Below are positions 17,078-25,677 of a DNA stretch of 64,000 bases, one piece after another. Within the stretch, counting starts at the first letter, position 1. Every line of letters starts with the position of its first letter. The notes under the pieces were generated by a model. It made no database searches. It was not told where the DNA came from and saw only the letters and a list, made by a program, of their open reading frames with translations. Source of the stretch: Gemmatimonadales bacterium. GTDB lineage: Bacteria > Gemmatimonadota > Gemmatimonadetes > Gemmatimonadales > GWC2-71-9. The translations under genes and the position numbers were made by a program. The stretch spans positions 1 to 64,000 of the forward strand of contig DATAOI010000028.1 in the NCBI GenBank assembly GCA_036265815.1, written 5' to 3'.

Positions 17078-19093
17078 ATGGCATTGCTCTCCCTGGCCTG
17101 CTGGCCGTTTTCGGCCCTCGCACTCCGGGCGCAGGCACCGGGCGACCGTGCCTATCCGGGGCTGGAAGGCACCGTCGACACCAGCATCAAGCCGGGCAAC
17201 GACTTCTTCGGGTACGCCAATGGTGCCTGGCTCAGCGCGGCGGTCATCCCGCCGGGCAAGGACCGCTGGACAGTCCGCGACGAGATCAATGAGCGCACCC
17301 GGCAACAGATCGCGGGGATCCTCGACGAGGCGACCGCTTCACGGCCGGGCTCCCTCGCCCGCAAGGTCGCCGACTTCCGGTCCGCCTTCCTGAACGATTC
17401 GGCAATCGAGGCAACAGGGCTCGCCCCGCTCGCCCCGATGCTCAGGGGGATCGACCAAGCCAAGGACAAGCTGGCGCTGACTCGCCTGCTCGGCACTACC
17501 ATGCATGCCGACGTGGATCCGCTCAACCTCGGCATTTACACCTCGTCGTCGGTCCTCGGACTCTCCGTGGAGCACAGCATCCACGGGGAGAAGAACTATG
17601 GCGCCTTCCTGGTGCAAGGCGGGCTCGCACTCGGGGATCGGGACCAGTACCTGAGCCAGGAGCGCCAGGCCGTCGAGCAGCGCCGTCGCTATCAGCAGTA
17701 CATCGCCCGCCTGCTGACGCTCGCGGGCTTCGGCCACGTAGCTCAGCGGGCCGACTCTGTGCTCGCGCTCGAGACGGCCATCGCCGAAGCGCAGGCCACG
17801 AGTCAGCAATCAGCCGTGGACCGAAACGCCGACAATCAATGGTCCCGGGCGGCCTTCGCACGCGAGGCGCCGGGCATGGATTGGGATGCCTTCTTCGAGG
17901 CCGCGGGGCTCGGCAAGCAGAAGGTGGTCGTCGCCTGGCAACCCTCGGCCGTAAAGGGGGTCGCGGCCCTCGTGGCCTCTCGACCACTCGCGTCATGGAA
18001 GGACTATCTCCGTTTTCACCTGATCGACGAGTACGCCGACGTGCTGCCGCGCGCATTCGCCGAGGCGGCGGCGGGCATGCGCGGTGAGCAACGCACGCGC
18101 GAGCAGCGCGCGCTGGCGATCACACAGTCGGCGATGGCCGATGCCATCGGGGAGCTCTATGCGGCGCGCTACTTCTCCGCTGGCCAGAAAGCGCGGGTAG
18201 ACGGTATCATCGCGCACGTCGCCACGGCGTTTCGAGAGCACGTGGCACACGCAGCGTGGCTGTCGCCGGCCAGCAGAAGGACCGCGGTGGCCAAGCTCGA
18301 CAGGCTGTACGTGGGCATCGGCTACCCGGACAAGTGGGAGAGCTGGAGCGATCTTCGCATCGACGCCAGCGACGCGGTCGGGAATGCGCAGCGCATCGGC
18401 GACCGCAAGTATCGTCACGCTCTGGCACGACTCGCCAAGGCGTACGATCCGCACGAGTGGGTGCTGACGCCGCAGACCGTGGGCGCGGTCCTTATCTTTC
18501 AGCAGAATGCCTACGAGTTCGCGGCGGCGCTCCTGCAGCCGCCCAAGTACGACTCCACCGCGTCGGAGGCCGCCGCCTACGGCGCCATCGGTGCGATCAT
18601 CGGCCACGACATGAGCCACTTCGTGGATGTGCTTGGGGCTGCCTATGAGCCCGACGGACGGATGCGCCGTTGGTGGACGGGCGATGACTCGGTGAAATTC
18701 GAGGCGGCAGCCGAGCCGATCGTGCGCCAGTTCTCGGAATACCAGCCGCTGCCCGGCCTCCTGGTGAATGGGCGTCTCACGAGAACGGAGAACGTTGCCG
18801 ACCTCGCCGGCCTCACCGCGGCCTTCGAGGCGTACCGCAGCTCACTCGGCGCCAGGGCCGCGGACAGGGATCATGTACGCCGTGAGGACAGGGAGTTCTT
18901 CATCGCCTTCGCTCAGGCCTTCGGCACGAAGATGACCGAGGCTGCCATGCGTGCGCAGCTCGCGGGCGACCATGCGCCGGAAGCGTACCGGATGGACACC
19001 GTGCGCAACCTCGACGCGTGGTACGAGGCCTTCGACGTCGTGCCCGGGCAGCGGCTGTACCTCGAGCCGACCGCCCGCGTGCGCATCTGGTAG
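17078..19093 (+). CDS. M13-family (neprilysin-like) peptidase with HDxxH in place of HExxH
   Basis: From ATG 17078 the 671-residue protein has a signal peptide (1-17, cutting near LALRAQ) and the M13 N-terminal domain (DTSIKPGNDFFGYANGAW). The zinc motif usually VIGHExTH reads IIGHDMSHFVD at residues 510-514, so the catalytic Glu is Asp511. The downstream zinc ligand motif is intact as TENVADLAG (Glu571, Asp575). M13 enzymes cleave small peptides outside the cytoplasm. Whether Asp511 supports catalysis is unknown; some members may be inactive or altered. Confidence 0.9.
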   Translation: MALLSLACWPFSALALRAQAPGDRAYPGLEGTVDTSIKPGNDFFGYANGAWLSAAVIPPGKDRWTVRDEINERTRQQIAGILDEATASRPGSLARKVADFRSAFLNDSAIEATGLAPLAPMLRGIDQAKDKLALTRLLGTTMHADVDPLNLGIYTSSSVLGLSVEHSIHGEKNYGAFLVQGGLALGDRDQYLSQERQAVEQRRRYQQYIARLLTLAGFGHVAQRADSVLALETAIAEAQATSQQSAVDRNADNQWSRAAFAREAPGMDWDAFFEAAGLGKQKVVVAWQPSAVKGVAALVASRPLASWKDYLRFHLIDEYADVLPRAFAEAAAGMRGEQRTREQRALAITQSAMADAIGELYAARYFSAGQKARVDGIIAHVATAFREHVAHAAWLSPASRRTAVAKLDRLYVGIGYPDKWESWSDLRIDASDAVGNAQRIGDRKYRHALARLAKAYDPHEWVLTPQTVGAVLIFQQNAYEFAAALLQPPKYDSTASEAAAYGAIGAIIGHDMSHFVDVLGAAYEPDGRMRRWWTGDDSVKFEAAAEPIVRQFSEYQPLPGLLVNGRLTRTENVADLAGLTAAFEAYRSSLGARAADRDHVRREDREFFIAFAQAFGTKMTEAAMRAQLAGDHAPEAYRMDTVRNLDAWYEAFDVVPGQRLYLEPTARVRIW

Positions 19094-19203
19094 CGCCCAA
19101 GCTGTGTCGCCACTGCGCTTTCGGTCGTCCTTCCTGTACTCGCCGCGGCGATGCCGCCCAACCCGAAGGGCCGCTCGGGCTCACCCTTTCATGAAGGCAC
19201 CTG

Positions 19204-20400
19204 ATGAGGCAGTCGGCACTCCTCCCGTTCCTCATTCTCGCCTGCAGCAGCGCCACGCCTCCCGAGCGGTACGGCTTCGTCGCCACACTCGGCAACGACA
19301 CCGTCTCGGTCGAGCGCATCGCGCGCTCCCCCAGGCGGCTGGTGACCGACGGCGTGGATCGGTGGCCGTTCGTGCGGCGGCGTCACACCGAGTTCGACCT
19401 GAACAAGGATGGCACCATCCGGCACATGGTGATGGACGTGCGCACGCCGAACGGCCGGACGCCGAGCGAACGGGGACGCCGGGTCACCGCCGACTTCTCC
19501 AAGGACAAGGTGACCATCTCGGTCCGCGACAGCAGCGGCGTGCGGGACACCTCGTTCGCCACGGCCGGAGCCATCACCGTGCCGCACGTGTCGATGATGT
19601 ACAGCGTCATTGAATTGGAGATCGCGGCGGCGCTCCGCCGCGCGGCGGCGACCGGCCTGGCGCCGGGCGACAGCCTGCTGTTCCGGCAGTTCTACCCCGA
19701 CCGGGACGTGGGACCGAGCTTCACGCTGCACCGGGGCTTCGTGCACCCGCAGGCCGGGGGCAAGGTGGAGCTGCGGCACGACTGGCTATCGGGAACCGGC
19801 GATGTGACGGTCGACAGCAGCGGCCGGATGCTGACCTACTCGGGGATGCGCAGCACCTACAAGGTCGCCGTCACACGGACGACCGCACCTCCCGACATCG
19901 ACTCGATCGGGAATCGTTTGGCGGACGCGGAACGCCGCACCGGCCCCTCGCAGCTCAGCGTGCGCGATACAGCCCGCGCAAGCATCGGTGCCGCTACTCT
20001 CTCGGTGGACTACGGCCGTCCCCTGTTGCGCGGGCGCACGCTGCTGGGCAACGTCATCAGCTACGACCGGGTCTGGCGCACCGGGGCGAATGCCGCAACC
20101 CAGCTCACCACCTCGGCGCCGATCACGCTGGCGGGGTTGTCGCTACCGGCCGGGACCTACACGCTGTGGACCGTTCCGCACGTCCGTGGCACCGACCTCA
20201 TCGTGAATAAGCAGACCGGGCAGTGGGGAACGGAATACAGGCGGGCCCAGGACCTGGGCACGGCGCCGATGCGATCGGACAGCGTGACCCCACCGGTGGA
20301 GAAATTCACGATCGCGGTTGAGCCGAGCGACGGCAGGCACGGCACCCTCGCGATGTCGTGGGGGACGTTTCGATGGACGGCGCCCATCGAGGTGCGGTAG
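19204..20400 (+). CDS. Lipoprotein with C-terminal DUF2911 domain
   Basis: The 398-residue protein starts at ATG 19204 after GAAGG and has a lipoprotein signal with LILAC (Cys at about 14). Residues 60-230 form a beta-rich region without a recognised family. The C-terminal 140 residues match DUF2911: ATLSVDYGRPLLRGRTLLG, RVWRTGANAATQLTT, LPAGTYTLWTVP. DUF2911 proteins are secreted and frequent in Bacteroidetes and Gemmatimonadota; function unknown. AlkA-like gene follows after 3 nt. Confidence 0.85.
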   Translation: MRQSALLPFLILACSSATPPERYGFVATLGNDTVSVERIARSPRRLVTDGVDRWPFVRRRHTEFDLNKDGTIRHMVMDVRTPNGRTPSERGRRVTADFSKDKVTISVRDSSGVRDTSFATAGAITVPHVSMMYSVIELEIAAALRRAAATGLAPGDSLLFRQFYPDRDVGPSFTLHRGFVHPQAGGKVELRHDWLSGTGDVTVDSSGRMLTYSGMRSTYKVAVTRTTAPPDIDSIGNRLADAERRTGPSQLSVRDTARASIGAATLSVDYGRPLLRGRTLLGNVISYDRVWRTGANAATQLTTSAPITLAGLSLPAGTYTLWTVPHVRGTDLIVNKQTGQWGTEYRRAQDLGTAPMRSDSVTPPVEKFTIAVEPSDGRHGTLAMSWGTFRWTAPIEVR

Positions 20401-20403
20401 CTG

Positions 20404-21102
20404 ATGATTCGGACAGCAAGGAAGGAAGGGCCTTGGCCCGCGGCACTCCAGCGCGCCTCTCTGCTATCCGGAGTCCGCACGCTCGCGCGACGCGACCCCG
20501 GATTGGCCAGCCTCGTGGCGCGGTATGGGCCCCCGCCACTCTGGGCCCGCCGCCCGGGGTTCGCCACCTTGCTGCGCATCATCCTGGAGCAGCAGGTCTC
20601 GCTAGCCTCGGCCCGGGCACTCTATCAGCGTCTCGCCAGGACGGTGTCCCCCCTCAGTCCCAGCGGCATCCTGACTCTGGGACAGGCGGGGCTGCAGCGG
20701 GTCGGACTGACGCGGCAGAAGGCGAGCTATGCCTGCGCGCTCGCGGACCGAGTGACTCAGGGTACGCTGGACTTTCGCCATCTGACCAGGTGCTCCGACG
20801 CTGAGGCAGGAGAATGCCTCATGCGGGTGCCGGGCATCGGGCCATGGTCGGCCAATATCTACCTGCTGATGGCCCTGCGACGCCCCGACATCTGGCCGCC
20901 GGGCGACTTGGCCCTGCAGAAGGCGTTGGCCCGTTTCCACGGATCGGCCGCGAGGCTGACCCTCGGCGAGGTCGACCAGCTTACGGCTCGCTGGCGTCCG
21001 TTACGCGCAGTCGCGGCTCGCATTCTGTGGCACGCTTATCTGGCTGGATGGTTACCAGCGCCTGAGTACGCAGACGCAACTGGAGTGCAGTCCGTTACCT
21101 GA
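20404..21102 (+). CDS. AlkA-type DNA-3-methyladenine glycosylase (HhH-GPD)
   Basis: The 232-residue protein contains FATLLRIILEQQVSLASARALY, the conserved entry of HhH-GPD glycosylases, and the helix-hairpin-helix LMRVPGIGPWSANIYLLMAL with catalytic Asp at about 168 in PPGDLAL. Enzymes of this type excise alkylated purines in base-excision repair in the cytoplasm. Length is short relative to E. coli AlkA (282), as it lacks the N-terminal beta domain. It lies 3 nt after the DUF2911 gene and was probably cotranscribed. Confidence 0.9.
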   Translation: MIRTARKEGPWPAALQRASLLSGVRTLARRDPGLASLVARYGPPPLWARRPGFATLLRIILEQQVSLASARALYQRLARTVSPLSPSGILTLGQAGLQRVGLTRQKASYACALADRVTQGTLDFRHLTRCSDAEAGECLMRVPGIGPWSANIYLLMALRRPDIWPPGDLALQKALARFHGSAARLTLGEVDQLTARWRPLRAVAARILWHAYLAGWLPAPEYADATGVQSVT

Positions 21103-21113
21103 CAGCGAGGCGC

Positions 21114-21554
21114 ATGAGGATGCCTACTTCCGAGCTCGTCATCAACGCGGAGCCCACGCCCCAGGAGGTCCAGTATCTGGAGGACCGACTGTATGAGTTC
21201 AACTCCAGCGCCACCGGAATCACGGATGGGGAGTGGTTGGCGATCTTCGTGAAGAACGAGGAAGGTGAGATCGTTGCAGGAATCTGCGGGAACACCTGGG
21301 GTGGTTGCTTGGAGATCCGCCAGTTCTGGGTAGAGGAGGCGCGGCGAAAACAAGGGCTAGGGACAACGCTCCTTGGGGCCGCAGAGCAAGAGGCTCGCCG
21401 GCGGGGCTGCCGGCAGATTCTTCTCATGACGTTCACGTTCCAGGCCCCGGTCTTTTACGCCAAGCACGGCTTCGAGGTCATCGCAGTGGTAGATGACCAT
21501 CCGCACGGCCACAAGAACTTGCTGCTACGTAAGCGCCTTGGGGAATCCAGTTAA
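21114..21554 (+). CDS. GNAT-family N-acetyltransferase
   Basis: The 146-residue protein has the GNAT core: IVAGICGNTWGGCLEIRQFWV, motif A EEARRKQGLGTTLLGAAEQEA with the acetyl-CoA loop RKQGLG, then QILLMTFTFQAPVFYAKHGFEVI. The pattern LEIRQFWVEEARR matches GNAT enzymes related to antibiotic or small-molecule acetylation, without a specific assignment. ATG 21114 and ATG 21120 are both possible starts. It follows the glycosylase by 11 nt. Confidence 0.85.
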   Translation: MRMPTSELVINAEPTPQEVQYLEDRLYEFNSSATGITDGEWLAIFVKNEEGEIVAGICGNTWGGCLEIRQFWVEEARRKQGLGTTLLGAAEQEARRRGCRQILLMTFTFQAPVFYAKHGFEVIAVVDDHPHGHKNLLLRKRLGESS

Positions 21555-21796
21555 CGCTCGAACTATTCGAGAGCTCAGCTGTTGGCTGTTGGTCGCCCTT
21601 GCCGTTCCGAGGCCGTCCCCGTCGGCGGCACCACGCCCCTCGCGGCCGTGGCCAGGATCTCCGGATCGGCAATCTGGCCATAGCTCGATTCCACCAGGGT
21701 GCCCATACTCCTAGAGTCACCCTGCGCCTCGACAGATGTCACGCGACGTCGGCGCGATCCACCGACCTTGGCGATGGGTTCCACGCGGGAGGGTCA

Positions 21797-22279
21797 TTGG
21801 CACCTCGACGCTCCGCGGTGCTGGCCGGGGCACTGCTGATGGCAGTGGCCCACACCGCGACCGCCCAGCAAGCAGGGCCGGCGCCGGACTCCGCCCAGGC
21901 TCCGGCCCAGATCCGGGCCGTGCTCCGGGCCTTCTACCTCAACCTGGCGAATCGGAACTGGGAAGGGCTGGCGGCCTACGTGCTGTCACCCAAGCTCCTC
22001 GAGCGTCGGGGTAGTCCCGGAGACCTCCAGATGGTCGCCAGAGACCGGGCCCGCGGCCGCGGCTCGTCGCACGCGGTCGAGGCGCCGGAAGCGTGTCCGT
22101 CGAGGACCTCACCCATGATCGAGACGGCGGCGATTCGAGTCGACGGCGACTGGGCGGATGTGTCCGTTCCGCGGTGCAGCGGGGACTCTGCGGGAGTGGA
22201 TGAGTTTGGCATGCTCTACTTCGAGCAGCGTTGGCGCTTCATCTACACGGATCTCTTCCAGGGCGACACGGCGAATTAA
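21797..22279 (+). CDS. Secreted hypothetical protein
   Basis: The likely start is TTG 21797, with GGGAGGG ending 3 nt upstream; no ATG in the frame includes a full signal peptide. From here the 160-residue product has a signal peptide ending ATAQQ (about residue 25) and a soluble domain starting AQIRAVLRAFYLNLANRNWEGL, reminiscent of NTF2-like/DUF4440 folds, ending RWRFIYTDLF. Two cysteines (EACPS, PRCSG) could pair. Family assignment is tentative. Convergent with the outer-membrane barrel gene, 1 nt apart. Confidence 0.55.
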   Translation: MAPRRSAVLAGALLMAVAHTATAQQAGPAPDSAQAPAQIRAVLRAFYLNLANRNWEGLAAYVLSPKLLERRGSPGDLQMVARDRARGRGSSHAVEAPEACPSRTSPMIETAAIRVDGDWADVSVPRCSGDSAGVDEFGMLYFEQRWRFIYTDLFQGDTAN

Positions 22280-22280
22280 C

Positions 22281-24083
22281 TCAGTTCGAGAACACCCACC
22301 GCACCCCGAAGTTGCTCCCGTACGACGGGATCTGGAAGCCGGGGACATAGGCGAGCTTCGTCGCCTGCAGATTCCGTCGGTCCCAGTACAACGTGAAGCT
22401 CTGGAGCTGGATCTCCAGCAAGCTCTCGTAGAAGGTCGCGCCGCGGAGGGTGATCGGCGCGCCCGTCGCGTCGCGGCCGATGATCCCTCGGCCCCAGCTC
22501 TCCATGCTGAACTGCGCCTTCAGATCGAAGATCCCGCTGCGGAACTTGCGCAGGAACTTGGAGCGAATGGTGGCCGTGTTGACCGAGTGGGTCGGCGGAA
22601 CGCCGTCGATCGTGGCATTCCGTGGATCGGCATAGCGGCTCTCGACCGTGAGCCACTGCAGCGGCGCGACCCGGACCCCGAGCGTGAGCCAGTCGACATC
22701 GGGCGTGGGCGCCAGCGAGGCCACCCGGGTGAACTCCGCGTAGGCGAACGGGCTGAACGCCGCCGTGCGGCTCCAGCCCACCTGAAGCCCGAGCCGGCTC
22801 CGGTCCCAGCCGAGCGTCGCCCCGAAGTCGCGCAGCTTCTGCGCGGTGTCGGCCAGGATGGCGGGCGCGGCCACGATGTTTCCCAGCCGCGCGGTCCCGG
22901 TGAGCGCGAGGCCCCGGAGCGGGCTGAGCCCCGCCGCCAGGGCCACATAGTCGCTCTTGCGCCCGCCATCATGGCTCTGGTGCACGGCCTCCGCGCTGGC
23001 GCTGAACGCCGTGAGCGGCGTCCATCCCGCGCTGCCGCGCAGGTCGAGCGAGGTCCACCGGCTCCGGTGCAGCGCGGAGGCGCCGAGCGACACGGTTGGC
23101 GCCCGGAACGAGGCGTAGCCGCCGAGCTGATTGATCTGCTGATCGATGCCCGGGCTGTCCCAGGCAGAGCGGGCGTAGACCAGGTCGACCCCCGGCCCGA
23201 GTCCGTCGTCGCGCGCGCGGAGCGACATCCGGATCTGCGCATCGGTCCGCTTCGCCTTGAAGCCGAGGCCGATGGTGTCGTTGGCGGTGACGTCAGAGAT
23301 GGTGAAGGCGCGGCGGTTGGGTCCGGAGCGGATCAGTTGATACTGGATGCCGAACTTGCCGGACGGCACGTAGCTCCCCTGCCCCCAGAACTGAGTATTG
23401 GAGTACGTGCTGCTGACGCCGCTCGCAGTGGGAGAGCTCAGGTAGTCGGCCGAGAGCGCGAAGCCGATGCCGTTCGCAAAGCGGCGCTCCAGATCTCCCT
23501 CGTAGCGGGCAAACTCGCGGTCCCCCCGTCCGATGCCGATGCTGGAGCGGGAGGAGAGCCGGTTGTGCCGGCGGGTGAAGAGCCGCACCCGCAGCCATCC
23601 CGGCCACCGCTCGACCTCGATCCGGTCGAGAAGGCTGAGTGAGAAGAGCGCGGGGTCCACCCCAACACTGTCGACCCCGGCCGCGACGTAGGGGATGCCG
23701 TCCAGCTCGTATTCCGCCGAGGTGGCGCCGCGGCCCTCGAAGTCGACCGGCTCCGGCCGCCCGGTGAAGCCACCCCGCCAGAGATACACGCCGGGAATCT
23801 GTGCCAGCAGATCGCTCACGGTCGCCGCGCTGCCCCACTCGATGCTGTCGCGGTTGAAGACGATGCGGGTGAGCGGCGGGCGGGGGCCGTGGACGCCCAC
23901 GACCGGGAGCACGGGGAGCAGCACCTCTTGTTCCGCCTGTGCCTTGAGGAACCGAGCTGTGTAATCCACCGTGTCGGGCGGGATGGAGTCGGACGGCAGG
24001 CTGTCCTCGGGAACTTGAGCGGCGAGCTCCCGTCCCGAGGCGGCGAGCAGAATGGCGAGTAACGCCAGGGCGGCCGCGCGCAG
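22281..24083 (-). CDS. Outer-membrane beta-barrel protein with TonB-receptor-type plug, probable CTG start
   Basis: The canonical start GTG 23969 would omit a signal peptide. In frame upstream, from CTG 24083, the coding continues LRAAALALLAILLAASG...LAAQ, a perfect signal peptide, and AGGGGA lies 6 nt before the CTG. The 600-residue protein then has a plug-like region (VSDLLAQIPGVYLWRGGF, YELDGIPYVAAG, LDRIEVERWPGW) and a barrel with alternating strands to the terminal WVFSN. Classical TonB-box features are not clear. It follows pepA by 10 nt. Confidence 0.8.
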   Translation of the reverse strand: MRAAALALLAILLAASGRELAAQVPEDSLPSDSIPPDTVDYTARFLKAQAEQEVLLPVLPVVGVHGPRPPLTRIVFNRDSIEWGSAATVSDLLAQIPGVYLWRGGFTGRPEPVDFEGRGATSAEYELDGIPYVAAGVDSVGVDPALFSLSLLDRIEVERWPGWLRVRLFTRRHNRLSSRSSIGIGRGDREFARYEGDLERRFANGIGFALSADYLSSPTASGVSSTYSNTQFWGQGSYVPSGKFGIQYQLIRSGPNRRAFTISDVTANDTIGLGFKAKRTDAQIRMSLRARDDGLGPGVDLVYARSAWDSPGIDQQINQLGGYASFRAPTVSLGASALHRSRWTSLDLRGSAGWTPLTAFSASAEAVHQSHDGGRKSDYVALAAGLSPLRGLALTGTARLGNIVAAPAILADTAQKLRDFGATLGWDRSRLGLQVGWSRTAAFSPFAYAEFTRVASLAPTPDVDWLTLGVRVAPLQWLTVESRYADPRNATIDGVPPTHSVNTATIRSKFLRKFRSGIFDLKAQFSMESWGRGIIGRDATGAPITLRGATFYESLLEIQLQSFTLYWDRRNLQATKLAYVPGFQIPSYGSNFGVRWVFSN

Positions 24084-24089
24084 TGGCGG

Positions 24090-24095
24090 TCCCCT
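24090..24095 (-). promoter_or_regulatory. Shine-Dalgarno AGGGGA that decides a CTG start
   Basis: On the minus strand AGGGGA begins inside the pepA stop codon (TAG at 24096-24094) and is followed by six bases and then CTG at 24083. No ATG, GTG or TTG exists in the open frame between the pepA stop and GTG 23969. The hexamer therefore supports initiation at CTG 24083 through coupling to pepA. Confidence 0.45.
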
Positions 24096-25578
24096 ACGCC
24101 TGGCGAGCCAGCACGAACTCGCTGAAGAGCCTGACGCCGAGCCCGGTGGGACCCTTCACCCGGGTGGCGTCCTCTCGATCGGTGTAAGCCGTGCCGGCGA
24201 TGTCGAGGTGGGCCCAGGGAAAGCCGTCGACGAACTCCCGCAGGAACCAGCCGGCCGAGATGCTTCCGGCCGGCCGCCCGCCCGCGTTCTTGACGTCGGC
24301 GATGTCGGACTTCATCAGGTCGCGGTACTCATCCCACAGGGGCAGCGGCCAGACCCGCTCGCCGGCGCGCTCGCCCGCCGCGCGCACCTCCTCGAGCAGT
24401 GCGTCGTCGGTGCCCATGACGCCGGTGGCGGTGTGGCCCAGCGCGACGACGATCGCACCGGTGAGCGTGGCGACGTCGAGCACGCACGCCGGCTGATACC
24501 GCTTGGCGTAGGTGAGCGCGTCGCACAGGATGAGCCGGCCCTCGGCGTCAGTGTTGATGACCTCGATGGTCTTGCCCGACGCGCTGGTGATCACGTCGCC
24601 CGGCTTGACGGCCGTGCCGGACGGCATGTTCTCGGTGCTGGGGATGAGCCCCACCACGTGCACCTTGGGCCGGAGCCGGCCCAGGGTCTCGAAGGTTCCC
24701 AGCACGGCGGCGGCGCCGGACATGTCGTACTTCATGTCCTCCATGTTCTGCGCCGGCTTGATGGAGATCCCGCCGGTGTCGAAGGTCACGCCCTTCCCCA
24801 CCAGCACGACCGGCGCGCCCTCTGCGCCCTTGTACTCCAGCGCGATGAAGCGCGGCTCCTCCGCGCTGCCCTGCGCCACCGCCATGAGCGCGCCCATCTT
24901 CTCTCGCAGGATGGCCGCCTTGTCGAGCACCGTGATCCCGAAGCCGTGCCGCGCCGCGATCTCTTCGGCGGTGCGCGCCACGTAGCTCGGGGTGCAGACG
25001 TTGCCCGGCAGCACCTGAATGCCGCGGGCCAGGGTCTGCCCGGCGCCGACGGCGGCGCCGATCCGGTGCCCGCTGCTCACCTCGTCGGTATCGGCCGGCG
25101 CGAGGACGTCCACCCGCTCCAGCACCGGCTTCTTCTCCTCGGGCGCGCGGCGCATCTCGCTGAACTGCCACGCGCCCTGCGCCAGGCCCTCGGCAATCGC
25201 CTGCCCTGCCTCGGCCGGTGGGACCCCGCCGCGCGCTTCGGCCGGCAGGTGAAACGCCGCCCGCGGCACGCCCAGCGTCCGGGCCCGCTTGGCCGCCACC
25301 GAGGCCGCGCGGCGGATGCTGCCGCGGGTGACCTCGTCCGGCTTGCCGAGTCCGACGAACAGTACCCGGGCGACCTTGCCGGGTGGGTAGACGAGGGCGC
25401 TCTCGTCTCGCTTGCCGCTGAAATCACCCGAGGAGAAGAGCCGCTCGATGGCGCCGCCGCTCGCCTTGTCCAGCTCGGCCAAGGAGGGCGGGAGCCCGCC
25501 GCGCGTTACCGCGATGGCCAGCAACGGCGTCTCGTGACCCAACGGGGAGGCGGGCACAACGGCAGTCTCGAACGGCAT
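24094..25578 (-). CDS. pepA: Leucyl aminopeptidase (M17)
   Basis: The 494-residue protein is typical in length for cytosolic leucyl aminopeptidases. The catalytic C-terminal domain has VGKGVTFDTGGISIK (Lys262 and Asp267), DMSGAAAVLG, and the family signature NTDAEGRL at 342-349 (Asp and Glu zinc ligands, Arg348). The N-terminal nucleotide-fold domain spans about 1-170. It removes N-terminal residues, preferentially Leu, from peptides using two divalent metals. It lies 99 nt after the RND gene; minus-strand TTGCCG and TAGCTT boxes, 18 nt apart in that gap, could be its own promoter. Confidence 0.95.
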   Translation of the reverse strand: MPFETAVVPASPLGHETPLLAIAVTRGGLPPSLAELDKASGGAIERLFSSGDFSGKRDESALVYPPGKVARVLFVGLGKPDEVTRGSIRRAASVAAKRARTLGVPRAAFHLPAEARGGVPPAEAGQAIAEGLAQGAWQFSEMRRAPEEKKPVLERVDVLAPADTDEVSSGHRIGAAVGAGQTLARGIQVLPGNVCTPSYVARTAEEIAARHGFGITVLDKAAILREKMGALMAVAQGSAEEPRFIALEYKGAEGAPVVLVGKGVTFDTGGISIKPAQNMEDMKYDMSGAAAVLGTFETLGRLRPKVHVVGLIPSTENMPSGTAVKPGDVITSASGKTIEVINTDAEGRLILCDALTYAKRYQPACVLDVATLTGAIVVALGHTATGVMGTDDALLEEVRAAGERAGERVWPLPLWDEYRDLMKSDIADVKNAGGRPAGSISAGWFLREFVDGFPWAHLDIAGTAYTDREDATRVKGPTGLGVRLFSEFVLARQA

Positions 25579-25677
25579 AGGCCTGGGGACTGAAAGGAAT
25601 GGTGATGAGGGAACCGGCGAGGTCGGAAGCTACACGGACCGGGCGGTCAGCGGCAACCGAGGCACGAGGCCCGAGCG

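Noticed and set aside
7840-22279. Possible integron cassette array (many small unrelated genes)
   Set aside because: No integrase, no repeated attC-like inverted pairs, and genes occur on both strands with conventional spacing.
22158-23642. A 494-codon plus-strand frame opposite the outer-membrane barrel gene
   Set aside because: Arg/Pro/Ala-rich composition and antisense position identify it as a shadow; no start signal or homology is visible.
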